From a virus: a stretch of DNA of 64,000 nucleotides. Made by a program: the position numbers and the translations under genes. The first letter of the stretch is position 1, and every line of letters begins with the position of its first letter. The notes beneath the pieces are model-generated. The model ran no database searches, was not told the origin of the DNA, and saw only the letters and a program-made list of their open reading frames with translations. Of the stretch, positions 11,101 through 19,024 are shown piece by piece. Location: positions 43,672 through 107,671 of the IMG/VR virus record IMGVR_UViG_3300027747_002579, one strand, 5' to 3'.

Positions 11101-13602
11101 TTAATTTCTAAACATTCTCCTGAGTTCTATAGTGTTATAGATGAATTGGCTGCAAAAGGAGGAGATAGAGAAAAACTATTAAATAACATAGACATAGATG
11201 TATATAGAAAGAAAGCTAAAGAGATTATTGACAAACAGGTGAAAAAAATAATGGAAGAGCGTTGGAGCTATGACGATGCTAAAGACAGTAAAGAAAAACA
11301 AAAAAGAGTGGAGGCTGTAGAAAAACTTTATGATATAGACAATCCAAATTTCTATGGATGGAACAATTGGATAGTTAAAGGTTCTCCAGCAAATAAATGG
11401 ATAACAAAAGAATATTTAGAAATACAAGCTGATGAAGATTTAAAAGCGTTGTATGAATTTATTATAAAAATAAACAATAAAGCAAAAGATGCTGGATACA
11501 TAAATACAGCAGCCACTTCATTTCTACCATTTATAAGAAAGGGAATGGCTGAAGCTCTTGCTTGGGATAGTCCTTTATCAGCTATACAAAAATGGAACGA
11601 TTCTCTTACGTTAAGACCAGGAGACGTAGGGTATGGAGAATACGATGAGTTTTCAGGAAAGTTAGAGAATTCAATTCCTAAATATTACACATATGATTTT
11701 ACAAGAAATGACGAAGGCGTGAATAACTTTTCTGAAGTGAGTGAAGATATTTTTAAAAATATGATAGTGTATCTTCAGCAAGTGAATAAGTATAAACATC
11801 TATCAGAAGTAGAAGAACAGTTACGACTTGTACGAGAAATAGAAGAATTTAAAGGACACATTCAAACTGATAGGTTTGGGAACGTAGTGATAGAAAACGG
11901 TAAGCCTAAAGTGATAGATGTTGAGAATTCAGAAAATACAAAACTTTATGAAAACTTTCTTAAAGTTTTATTGTATGAACAAAAATATCCACTATCTGAT
12001 TCAGATATTCCATTAAACGTTGGTAAAGTGTTGAATGGTGTTAAAGATGCAATAAATTCTCTTGTAGGAAAAGAAGTGTTTAAGAAAGATGAAAACCCAA
12101 AAGCTACATCATTGATGAAAGTGATGGAAGCTGCAAATAGAGGATTTCAAGTAAAAACTTTAGCTTTAGAAATTGTTCCTGGGGCAAGTAACTTTTTTGG
12201 AGGTGTTGTACAAATTCTCACACAATCAGGAGCCTATTTTAATAAAAATGAACTTAGAAAGAATTTAGGAAAATCATTAAAACAGAAGTTTGAAAGCGAA
12301 GCAGATAAAGAAATGTTTGTTCAATTAATCAACACGTTCATGCCTTTGAAAGATAGTCCTATTTATGAGATGTATAAAAAAGCAGGAATGAGTAGTCTTA
12401 CAAGAGACAATCTTGGAGACAAGTTAATGATCACTATGAGATTTCCTGAGCAAGTGTTAGAAGAAAGTGTATTTCTATCTTTATTAGACAATGCAATGGT
12501 AGAGAATGGAGAAATTGTAAACATACAAGATTATGTAAAAGCTAAATATCCAAATAGATCAAATTCTTCTACAGAATGGAAAGCTGCAAATGAAGCTATT
12601 AAGAAAGAAGTGGAACTATTAAAAGAAACAAGGTCTATAACAGCAACAAAAAAACTTGTAAATGGTAAATTAGAAATACCAGGACTTGATTTAACCAATC
12701 TATTAGAAATACAAAGACTTACAACATTAACTAAACGCACTGTATCAAATGCTTTAGGAGGAGTTTCTGGAGAAAATGTTAATTTGGCAGGAATGAATTT
12801 GTGGACAAGTAGCATGATGTTATTTCATAATTGGATTCCTAAATTAACAGATACACGGTTTTCTGAATTTAAAAGAGTGAGTGATGATTTTAATGTAAGA
12901 ATAAATGACGATGGTGTTTCTGAAGGAGATAGATATGATGTAGGAAGAATTAGACTTCTTCTCACTGTATTAGGAACTTCTATTAGAGATAGGTCTGCAA
13001 ATGTAAGTAACATTATTGCAATGAATGACAAAGGAGTAGAAACAATAAATGAACTATTTGAAAAATATAGAAAAGAATATGAGGATAGAACAGGACAAGT
13101 GTTGAATATGACAAAAGATGATTTTGTAGATTTAGTGAGAAAAAATCTAAGAAATCAGTTAAAAGAATTATTAACACTAGCTATTCTATTAGGAATTATG
13201 TTCTCTTTTGGATTTATTGCTCCAGACGATGATGATGATAAAGCTTCTAAAAATGCATTCAGACTTGCACAAAAAGTTATTAATAAATTTACAGATGAGT
13301 TGAGTTTCTTCTATAACCCAATGAATTATGAAAAATTATTCAGCGGGTCAATGTTTCCTGCATTAGGGTTGATTTCAGACTTTGAAAGATTTATAACAAA
13401 CTTCATAATGGAAATTACAGGAATTGATGTATCTCATCTAGACAGTTCTTCAGAGAAGGTGAGAAAGAAAGCACAACCAATCAAATATCTTATGAAAATG
13501 TTTCCTGTATCAAAAGCTGCATTTACATGGCTTTCTGTATTAAATTCTGATTTTGCTGAAGAGTTTGATGTTACAATACAGAAAGAAAACACAATTAGAT
13601 AG
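8182..13602 (+). CDS. Giant virion protein with ART-like and PD-(D/E)XK-like domains
   Basis: A 1,806-residue protein starting one base after the previous stop and ending in TAG. Residues about 70-155 resemble the ADP-ribosyltransferase-like domain of phage polyvalent proteins (LYHMTS near 74-79, GGIYFTD at 109-115). Residues about 585-650 carry a PD-(D/E)XK nuclease pattern: an upstream Glu (SEVKVYD), GTIDFLAI, then HILDWKF and QLGRYKQML. A hydrophobic segment lies near residues 1663-1683, followed by an Asp run. Position next to the virion polymerase matches the set of very large ejected proteins of crAss-like phages. I infer that it enters the host with the DNA, where either enzyme domain could act on host components. 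Neither activity is proven, and the long middle part is unrecognised. Confidence 0.7.
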   Translation: MACINPNTPEFKAALERNGGNPLLAEMELSEKEIKPGVEELFNSSPELANIGTQEQYSQYLDSIFPDSKVKEVLYHMTSYDGKKGIEQKGRFLKPGEKGYQKRDYATTGGIYFTDNNSYDEDTEMYGSPVTGAYGSAYVSAILNIKNPLIDLTKSFGDISKTELKDNDGFVGTNESKEIGVLEPEQIHILGNKQDIEGFKEFVNKKETAPLLQLEEGPKSSKASTQTLNKIKELAKKIGVSIQSLSEYAKNNPDVKTSSINGLADLVKSIVAIADGKEDVALTEEMVHIATAMIEQTNPTLITEAISKIDRFKIYKKTLDAYKDNKHYQLPNGKPDIRKIKKEAVDKLIVEVIINKSEGSTEFPELMQEENVSFVRKLWNRIIDKIFSKVKGSNINIFEQIGETVLEGNIEGLAKDKGLTGIYLQTVSDKQKAVQERLLIDQDRITKVVETASVDPMFLDSEDASNFYNMKNTSGVDERVVKRVTDRVKAWYKKKFGTKVFSEAEKKYNNMLRDYGVKGHNDLEEIHSRFFHKDGTQKTTASPRPSKFNVESEDIYLKLEEYYIDLIKLLKKQNNGVVPLVFSEVKVYDPKEKEAGTIDFLAIDSNGKGHILDWKFMNIKGDDVAWYKNGAFDIQLGRYKQMLRDVYGIKEFGMIRAIPISMEFTLSNPRDVKSDLKLKGIGIGSADSRKIEDIKLMPISEKTESTGYSKLDKLISNMNALMSSYSKKEVTSEDDKQFKIETLEILRKAIKVAQATNNLVPIIDVIEKIRIEGEKLLNDYNSKYKNLSPTDTSVSRSEINDFSERMRLFYNASNIFTETGRQLSQLIYEEGMLEKAVSPEEKKNATERKQLADTLKKQSQDIANMRDDIRDESIVFADKQIGIRNLITGLPSAEAVLKGLGAFFRGASDLPNAAIRVLVKLTSSAKEIAAKESFDEVEELMKIRKKIVDRGGDVRSFVKKIYRKNEKNEVVNKLISKHSPEFYSVIDELAAKGGDREKLLNNIDIDVYRKKAKEIIDKQVKKIMEERWSYDDAKDSKEKQKRVEAVEKLYDIDNPNFYGWNNWIVKGSPANKWITKEYLEIQADEDLKALYEFIIKINNKAKDAGYINTAATSFLPFIRKGMAEALAWDSPLSAIQKWNDSLTLRPGDVGYGEYDEFSGKLENSIPKYYTYDFTRNDEGVNNFSEVSEDIFKNMIVYLQQVNKYKHLSEVEEQLRLVREIEEFKGHIQTDRFGNVVIENGKPKVIDVENSENTKLYENFLKVLLYEQKYPLSDSDIPLNVGKVLNGVKDAINSLVGKEVFKKDENPKATSLMKVMEAANRGFQVKTLALEIVPGASNFFGGVVQILTQSGAYFNKNELRKNLGKSLKQKFESEADKEMFVQLINTFMPLKDSPIYEMYKKAGMSSLTRDNLGDKLMITMRFPEQVLEESVFLSLLDNAMVENGEIVNIQDYVKAKYPNRSNSSTEWKAANEAIKKEVELLKETRSITATKKLVNGKLEIPGLDLTNLLEIQRLTTLTKRTVSNALGGVSGENVNLAGMNLWTSSMMLFHNWIPKLTDTRFSEFKRVSDDFNVRINDDGVSEGDRYDVGRIRLLLTVLGTSIRDRSANVSNIIAMNDKGVETINELFEKYRKEYEDRTGQVLNMTKDDFVDLVRKNLRNQLKELLTLAILLGIMFSFGFIAPDDDDDKASKNAFRLAQKVINKFTDELSFFYNPMNYEKLFSGSMFPALGLISDFERFITNFIMEITGIDVSHLDSSSEKVRKKAQPIKYLMKMFPVSKAAFTWLSVLNSDFAEEFDVTIQKENTIR

Positions 13603-13634
13603 CCATATTATCTTGTATAGATTTTAGACAGACA

Positions 13635-13663
13635 TTGTAATTCTCTATAAATAACTATTTTTG
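13635..13663 (+). promoter_or_regulatory. Bacteroidota-type promoter before the fibre genes
   Basis: TTG at 13635-13637 is followed after 18 bases by TATTTTTG at 13656-13663, which fits the Bacteroidota consensus (TTG or TTTG about 19 bases before TAnnTTTG). The next ATG is only 7 bases beyond the box, so the message would be almost leaderless. It lies in the only clear gap (68 bases) of the left part of the plus block. Confidence 0.55.
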
Positions 13664-13670
13664 TATTCTT

Positions 13671-14432
13671 ATGAACATTAATTGTGGTAATATTGGTTGT
13701 CCAGATATAATAGATTCTTCTTGTGTATTTTATACAGGACAGAATTTATTATACATAGGTGTTAACACTAATGATACAATACAAACTTCTCTCCAGAAGA
13801 TAGATGCAAAAATACAATCTGTATTAGCAAACAGCACATTACAAGGTTCAGGAACAGCGAATAGAATAGCTAAATGGGCAGCTTCCACCAACCTGACAAA
13901 TTCTAACATAACAGATGATGGCACCACTGTAACAATCACTAGTGCAGCTACAATTAGTGGAGTTTCTATTTTAAATAACATTCTCACTATTAATAAAGTG
14001 CTCCCTAGTGGTTCTACAATATTTAAAATAAATAGTGGAGCTTCTTTTTTAGGAAGTCAATTTGAATTTCAAAACTTTCTAGATGCAGGATTATTAAAAA
14101 TAGGATATTTTGGCAATGCTGGTAATAGAATAGAAATAGATGGAGGATCAAATAACACTGCTCCCACTATAAAATTCTATGAGAAAATTGGTTCTTCAGC
14201 TCCTACATTAAATACTTGGATTAATTCTAATACACTTGGTGGATTTACATATTTCAATGCAGGAAATTTTCTGATTGGTAAAACAACAAATGGAAATTAT
14301 AAATTTGATTTGAACGGAAACATACGGGTGAGTGGAATTGTAGAATATGCATCAAACGCAGCAGCTTTATCAGCAGGACTATTAGCTGGAGCTTTCTATA
14401 GAACAGGAGAATTTTTAAAAGTGGTTTATTAA
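13671..14432 (+). CDS. Tail-fibre or appendage protein
   Basis: A 253-residue protein. The N-terminus is Cys-bearing (NCGNIGCPDI, SSCVFYTG) and leads into a short helical stretch, as in the particle-anchoring ends of Bacteroidota phage fibres. The middle has the phrase GTANRIAKW, close to TNYIPKW in the next gene, followed by Asn/Gly/Thr-rich beta-type sequence. It is first in the operon after the promoter at 13635. It is most likely a structural appendage protein; host-binding function is an inference from composition and neighbours. Confidence 0.65.
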   Translation: MNINCGNIGCPDIIDSSCVFYTGQNLLYIGVNTNDTIQTSLQKIDAKIQSVLANSTLQGSGTANRIAKWAASTNLTNSNITDDGTTVTITSAATISGVSILNNILTINKVLPSGSTIFKINSGASFLGSQFEFQNFLDAGLLKIGYFGNAGNRIEIDGGSNNTAPTIKFYEKIGSSAPTLNTWINSNTLGGFTYFNAGNFLIGKTTNGNYKFDLNGNIRVSGIVEYASNAAALSAGLLAGAFYRTGEFLKVVY

Positions 14433-14444
14433 AAACAAAACAAA

Positions 14445-15839
14445 ATGCCAAAACAAATAGGATGGAGCAATGAGAGTAATCTCCTCTATCAAATCTCTCA
14501 ACAAATAACAAGGCTAATAAATGTAACAGGTACAAATGGTGGAGGGTCTATTACAGGATCTGGTACAACAAATTACATTCCTAAGTGGACATCTTCTTCA
14601 TCATTGAACAATAGTGTTATTTATCAATCCTCTACAGGTAATATAGGAATAGGCACTACAACACCTTCTCAAAAATTAGATGTTAATGGTAATGTTACAG
14701 CTACATATGTTATTGCAGTTAATGAATTTTATGGCAGCAGTATTAGAGTGAATGGGTTTTATGCAAACACAATAGCTTATATGCCATTTTACTCAAACAT
14801 ATCTCCTTATGGAGAAATAATGAGGGTAAATAATAATGGTTCATTATGGATTAACAGGACAACAGATGATGGATCTGGAGCTAAGTTGCAAGTGAATGGT
14901 AATATAAGTACGCCTAATAATATTTCTTCATTTTTAAATGCAACAACTTTTACATTAAGTAATACTTACATGGGATATGCTGGTGGTAATATACAATTTG
15001 CCAAAAGCGATTATGGAACAAGAACGATGACCATTTTTGATTCAACAGGCAATGTTTTAATTGGAAGTGGAACATCAGAAATAAACACAGGATATAAGTT
15101 ACAAGTTGATGGTGGTTTTATAAGTAGATTAGGAGGACCAAGCTTTGCCGTTTTAAATTATATTGGTTCAGCAACTTTATATGGTGGTTATGGTGATTTT
15201 ATAACAAATACTGATAATTATTTTGTAAGAGCAGACGGTTTAAATGTAGTTCATAAAATACCTTCTACTAATGGATTTATGCTATTCAACACTTCAACTG
15301 GAACTGCTATGAAATTGTTAGATAGTGGTACTTTTTTAATCAACAGAACAACAGATGATGGAACAGGTTCAACATTACAAGTGAATGGTGGAATTTCTCA
15401 AGCTGGAGCAAATAATTATAATTATTTTGCATCAAAAGTGTTGATAGGTACAACTACTCCAAGTGCTGGATTAATGACTGTTGCAGGCGATATATACCCT
15501 AGTGCAAACAATACGTATGAATTAGGTAAAACTAATAATTTGTGGTTAGCAATAAATACATCAAATTATGTTAATTATGGTTCTACGAATTCGAATTATT
15601 TTGCATCTGAAGGACATAAATTTAATGTTGATTTTGTTTCACCAGTATTAACAATTACAAGTAATAAAAATGTATTAATAGGTACAACAGCAAATAACGG
15701 TCGAAAATTAGTAGTAGCTGGACAACAAGAATGGATAACGACAGTTGGTACTGGTGTACATACAACAAGCGGAAATCACCTTCCTATTTGGGTAAATGGT
15801 GTTCAATATTGGTTAGCATTATTAAATCCTGTAGTATAA
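14445..15839 (+). CDS. Repeat-containing tail fibre protein
   Basis: A 464-residue protein, 12 bases after the previous gene. The N-terminus (KQIGWSNESNLLYQIS) is an anchor-like helix. The body carries repeats of the form G(I/T)GTTTP or LINRTTDDG followed by KLQVNG or KLDVNG, at least six times (for example GIGTTTPSQKLDVNG and LINRTTDDGTGSTLQ). Such units are typical of beta-helical fibre shafts in Bacteroidota phages. No chaperone-type peptidase end is visible. Its anchor is copied in the 44-residue gene at 18276. Receptor binding is the expected role. Confidence 0.75.
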   Translation: MPKQIGWSNESNLLYQISQQITRLINVTGTNGGGSITGSGTTNYIPKWTSSSSLNNSVIYQSSTGNIGIGTTTPSQKLDVNGNVTATYVIAVNEFYGSSIRVNGFYANTIAYMPFYSNISPYGEIMRVNNNGSLWINRTTDDGSGAKLQVNGNISTPNNISSFLNATTFTLSNTYMGYAGGNIQFAKSDYGTRTMTIFDSTGNVLIGSGTSEINTGYKLQVDGGFISRLGGPSFAVLNYIGSATLYGGYGDFITNTDNYFVRADGLNVVHKIPSTNGFMLFNTSTGTAMKLLDSGTFLINRTTDDGTGSTLQVNGGISQAGANNYNYFASKVLIGTTTPSAGLMTVAGDIYPSANNTYELGKTNNLWLAINTSNYVNYGSTNSNYFASEGHKFNVDFVSPVLTITSNKNVLIGTTANNGRKLVVAGQQEWITTVGTGVHTTSGNHLPIWVNGVQYWLALLNPVV

Positions 15840-15858
15840 ATTTAAATATTAAAATAAA

Positions 15859-16185
15859 ATGGTAAACATTCAACCCGTAGTTTTTCCAATTGTTGGCACG
15901 GCAACAAAACTTTCAGTGACAGTTTTAGGATTTGCAACTAATGCAAAAACATGTGGCACTTATTATGCTTTATTGACAGACGATAATGTAAAAGTAATTG
16001 AAGGCAATTATTATCTCACTGAGGCAGAATTTACAGCGTGGGGAGTAGATAATTCATATATCGATGACATTGTAGCATCACATTTAAATGTGGTGATTGT
16101 TCCAGAATCTATGGATGATGACGTAGTGGATAATGGTGGAGGCGGTGTTCAATCTGCTACATTAGGTGCTCCAAACTTAAATTAA
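15859..16185 (+). CDS. Small structural protein, function unknown
   Basis: A 108-residue protein between the fibre gene and the lysis region. It has beta-type sequence with conserved-looking pieces (TYYALLTDDNVKV, NYYLTEAEF, GVDNSYIDD), an acidic stretch DDDVVDNGGGG and a small C-terminal tail. Placement suggests a fibre accessory or baseplate-associated protein. I do not recognise the family. Confidence 0.6.
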   Translation: MVNIQPVVFPIVGTATKLSVTVLGFATNAKTCGTYYALLTDDNVKVIEGNYYLTEAEFTAWGVDNSYIDDIVASHLNVVIVPESMDDDVVDNGGGGVQSATLGAPNLN

Positions 16186-16191
16186 ATTCTT

Positions 16192-16199
16192 TATATTTG
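16192..16199 (+). promoter_or_regulatory. Possible -7 promoter element
   Basis: TATATTTG matches the Bacteroidota -7 box TAnnTTTG and lies 15 bases before the ATG at 16215. No TTG is present at the expected upstream distance, so this is only half of a promoter. It could serve the genes from 16215 to the amidase. Confidence 0.35.
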
Positions 16200-16214
16200 T
16201 AAAAAATAAAACCA

Positions 16215-16628
16215 ATGAAAAAAAGTACATTAACTATTTCAGATTTCTTAGCTCTTGAAGAAGAATTAACAAATGGAGAGCATTGTCTCCTTGCTCAAAA
16301 ATTAGCAATGACCACTAAGTATTATTTAAATTCTCTGTTAAATAATGTAAAAACAGAAACCACTCCTTGTAACGATATTAAAAATGAGTTGGTAAAGAAA
16401 TACGGAGAAGAAAAAGATGGAAACTTTAGCATTAATGTTAAAATCAAGAATGAACAAGGGGAAGAAATTCTCAATCCAAACATGTTAAAGTTTCAAGAAG
16501 AGTTTCTTCCTGTTCTAAATATTGAAAAAGAACTAGAACACAAAGAATTTAAGATTGAAGAATTCAAAGATGTTTCTTCAGAAGGATTCTACCCAGTATT
16601 TTATAAACTATTATCTATAGAAGCATAA
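16215..16628 (+). CDS. Hypothetical protein
   Basis: A 137-residue, mostly helical, charged protein with no signal or membrane segment. Its stop overlaps the next ATG (TAATG), which suggests coupled translation with the coiled-coil membrane protein. It contains the phrase NVKIKNEQGEEILNPN. Not recognised; position suggests a late gene expressed with the lysis cassette. Confidence 0.6.
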   Translation: MKKSTLTISDFLALEEELTNGEHCLLAQKLAMTTKYYLNSLLNNVKTETTPCNDIKNELVKKYGEEKDGNFSINVKIKNEQGEEILNPNMLKFQEEFLPVLNIEKELEHKEFKIEEFKDVSSEGFYPVFYKLLSIEA

Positions 16629-16936
16629 TGGAAAACAATTTTAACACAGAACTATCAAAAATGGATCTACGTCTAAAAGAGATGGAAGAAAAGATTGATA
16701 ATATAACTAAGAAACTTACGCAAGTGGTAGATGCTATATTAGGCAATTCTCTCACCAAAACAGGTGGATTCATTAATGATATTGAATTGTTAAAACAGAA
16801 AATAGAAATTCTAGAGAAGAAAGAATTGAACCATGCTGAATTTAAGAAACAAGTGAATTGGACAATAGGCATCCTTGTTGCGTTAAGTTTAGTGGCTCAA
16901 TATTTAATAACACTCTATTTAAATTTAAAAAAATGA
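16628..16936 (+). CDS. Coiled-coil protein with C-terminal membrane anchor
   Basis: A 102-residue protein. Residues about 8-80 are strongly heptad-like (LRLKEMEEKIDNITKKL) and residues about 82-98 form one membrane segment (WTIGILVALSLVAQYLI). The layout recalls XhlA-type lysis accessory proteins. It overlaps both neighbours by a few bases (TAATG before, ATGA after), placing it in a tight lysis cassette with the holin-like gene and the amidase. Lysis role is inferred. Confidence 0.6.
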   Translation: MENNFNTELSKMDLRLKEMEEKIDNITKKLTQVVDAILGNSLTKTGGFINDIELLKQKIEILEKKELNHAEFKKQVNWTIGILVALSLVAQYLITLYLNLKK

Positions 16937-17136
16937 AATTTGGTTGGGAAGAATATTGGAAACCCACTCCTAAGAACATAAGAAAATTTGCAGATTCTGT
17001 AATTGTAGCTTGTGTCTTCTCTGGAGGATATGCTAGTATGAATAACAATCCTATATTAAGTACAACAATATTTATATTAGGATTTGTTTTCAAAATTATC
17101 TCTAACTTCTTTTCAGAAACTCCTACAAATGAATAA
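16933..17136 (+). CDS. Holin-like small membrane protein
   Basis: The start chosen is the ATG that overlaps the previous stop (ATGA), giving 67 residues. Two hydrophobic segments are visible (SVIVACVFSGGYASM and TTIFILGFVFKII) with a charged C-terminus. Size, two membrane spans and position just before a membrane-anchored protein and an amidase fit a holin. No family was recognised with certainty. The frame can be read upstream, but that would overlap the coiled-coil gene heavily. Confidence 0.55.
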   Translation: MKFGWEEYWKPTPKNIRKFADSVIVACVFSGGYASMNNNPILSTTIFILGFVFKIISNFFSETPTNE

Positions 17137-17704
17137 GATATTATATCTAATAATTGCGTTCTTATTGATGATTGTTTTCTTGCAAAAATGTGCAAGTGAT
17201 AGAAAGACTATCACCCCACCTTCTGTAGATACAATTATTGTATACAATACAATTAAAGACACAATTGTAGTTACACCTATTCTTCAACATTCCAGAATAG
17301 ATACATTCTGGCAGAAAGAACATCCTGCTGATACAAATTGTACCAAGCTATTAGAACAATACATTGCTTTAGGAAACGAGCACTATGATACAAACATTTA
17401 TGTAACACCATTTCCTATAAAATATGGAAGTGTAACAGTGACAGACACTGTTTATGCTAACAAAATATTACATACAAGTGTTTCTTATGATTTAAATATT
17501 CCTGAAACAACTATTACAAAAACCATTTTTCCTGAGAAGAAGAATGAATATTTCATCACTTCTAGCGTTGAGACATTTCCTTCTGCTTCTATAGGACTAA
17601 TGATGAAGAATAAGAAAGACAACATGTATGGACTAAAAATAGGAACTGACTTCAAAGGACATACGTTCTATGGAATAAACACAATGTGGAAAATAAAATT
17701 ATAA
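17129..17704 (+). CDS. Membrane-anchored protein of the lysis cassette
   Basis: A start at the ATG overlapping the previous gene by 8 bases gives 191 residues. The N-terminus has a single strong hydrophobic segment (ILYLIIAFLLMIVF) ending in LQKC, a poor lipobox, so it may be a lipoprotein or a simple membrane anchor. The remainder is Thr/Val-rich and probably faces the periplasm. A spanin-like role is possible given the holin before and the amidase after, but this is inference. Confidence 0.55.
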   Translation: MNKILYLIIAFLLMIVFLQKCASDRKTITPPSVDTIIVYNTIKDTIVVTPILQHSRIDTFWQKEHPADTNCTKLLEQYIALGNEHYDTNIYVTPFPIKYGSVTVTDTVYANKILHTSVSYDLNIPETTITKTIFPEKKNEYFITSSVETFPSASIGLMMKNKKDNMYGLKIGTDFKGHTFYGINTMWKIKL

Positions 17705-17708
17705 TATA

Positions 17709-18251
17709 ATGGCAAGAAAAATATTTGTATCTTCAGGACATGGCGGAATTGATAAAGGTGCTTCTTCAGGACAATTTATTGAAAGAGATCTTACAATAGA
17801 ATTTAGAAATCTATTAACATTAGAGCTTCAAAAACTAGGAGTGAAATGGTCTACAGATGCAGACACAAATGCTCTAAAAGAAACATTAGATTTCATAAAG
17901 GGGAAGTTTCTTCCTTCTGACATTCTATTAGACATTCATTTTAATGCAGGTGGTGGAGAAGGTGTAGAAGTGGTAATTCCTAACGTATCTTCTGCATTTG
18001 AACAAAGACTTGCTCAATCAATTGTTGATACAATAAGTAAATTGACAGGGTTTAAAAAGAGACAAGGAGGTGTGATTCCTGAATCTTCTACAGCACGAAA
18101 AACTCTAGGATGGATGAGACCTAATTCTGAAAACATATTAATAGAAATGTGTTTTATTGATAACAAATCAGACATGCTCACCTACCAATTAAACAAGGTT
18201 AAGATTGCTAAAGAAGTGGCAAAGGTAATTTCTGATTTTACAAAATTATAA
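17709..18251 (+). CDS. N-acetylmuramoyl-L-alanine amidase (endolysin)
   Basis: A 180-residue Amidase_3-type protein that cuts the bond between MurNAc and L-Ala of peptidoglycan. Zinc ligands are visible: His11 in SGHGG, Glu25 in FIERDL and His77 in DIHFNA; the catalytic Glu146 lies in LIEMCFID. Length equals a bare catalytic domain with no wall-binding module and no signal peptide, so release would depend on the holin-like proteins just upstream. High confidence. Confidence 0.92.
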   Translation: MARKIFVSSGHGGIDKGASSGQFIERDLTIEFRNLLTLELQKLGVKWSTDADTNALKETLDFIKGKFLPSDILLDIHFNAGGGEGVEVVIPNVSSAFEQRLAQSIVDTISKLTGFKKRQGGVIPESSTARKTLGWMRPNSENILIEMCFIDNKSDMLTYQLNKVKIAKEVAKVISDFTKL

Positions 18252-18275
18252 CTTCTCACTTTACAAAATATAAAA

Positions 18276-18410
18276 ATGATCAGTAAACAAATAGGCTGGA
18301 GTCAAGAAGCAAATCTTCTCTACGAAATTAGCAACAAGCTGGAAAGATTAATACAAGTGAGTGGAAGTCCTTCAACAACTACATCCACCACCACTACGAC
18401 AGCACCTTAA
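18276..18410 (+). CDS. Short protein copying the fibre anchor
   Basis: A 44-residue gene. Residues 3-31 (KQIGWSQEANLLYEIS and onward to LIQVSGS) align closely with the first 33 residues of the fibre at 14445 (KQIGWSNESNLLYQIS to LINVTGT). The rest is a Thr/Ser tail (STTTSTTTTTAP type). It is therefore a free-standing copy of a particle-attachment helix. It could cap unused fibre sites, be part of a fibre alternation scheme, or be the remnant of a second fibre. It lies between the amidase and the homing endonuclease. Confidence 0.65.
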   Translation: MISKQIGWSQEANLLYEISNKLERLIQVSGSPSTTTSTTTTTAP

Positions 18411-18433
18411 CAAACATAAACCAACAACTACAT

Positions 18434-19024
18434 ATGAAAGAGTTAGTATTTATTTGCGAAACATGGAAGCGTTGTCCAGGGTATGAATCTTCTTATGAAG
18501 TTAGTACACTTGGGAATGTTAGAAGTATTGACAGAATATCTGGAAATAGACGTGGAGTGATTAAGAGTAAATTACTAAAATCTTATATTAATAAAAAAGG
18601 ATATTTAGAAGTAAGATTGTATAAAAATTCTAAGCACATTTTTAAAATAATACATAGATTGATTGCTAAAGCTTTTTTACCAAATGAAAACAAACCACAA
18701 GTCAATCATATAGATGGTAATAAGTTAAACAATAGAGTAGACAATCTTCAATGGGTTGATAATTCAGAAAATCAACTACATGCTTATAAATTAGGATTAC
18801 AACCTAGTAGAGCTGGTGAGAACAATGTTAAAGCAAAAATTAAAGATAAAGATGTAACTTTATTAAAAGAGTTATATAACTCTGGTAAAACTATTGCTGA
18901 AGTTTCTAATATAACAAAAATAAGTGTAAGTTCAATTAGAGCAATTATTTATGGAAATACTTGGAAATCTAATACAACAGCAATTATAAAAAGAGATGAT
19001 AGATTTAAACCAACAACAGTATGA
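18434..19024 (+). CDS. NUMOD4/HNH homing endonuclease
   Basis: A 196-residue protein. The NUMOD4 module is at residues about 10-35 (ETWKRCPGYESSYEVS, GNVRSI). The HNH core is at about 73-105 (IHRLIAKAFLPNE, VNHIDGNKLNNRVDNLQWV). A C-terminal helix-turn-helix (NSGKTIAEVSNITKISVSSI) would contact DNA. It is free-standing and overlaps the next start by 4 bases. Such genes spread by cutting alleles that lack them, and this one probably inserted between the lysis and glycosyltransferase genes. Confidence 0.88.
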   Translation: MKELVFICETWKRCPGYESSYEVSTLGNVRSIDRISGNRRGVIKSKLLKSYINKKGYLEVRLYKNSKHIFKIIHRLIAKAFLPNENKPQVNHIDGNKLNNRVDNLQWVDNSENQLHAYKLGLQPSRAGENNVKAKIKDKDVTLLKELYNSGKTIAEVSNITKISVSSIRAIIYGNTWKSNTTAIIKRDDRFKPTTV

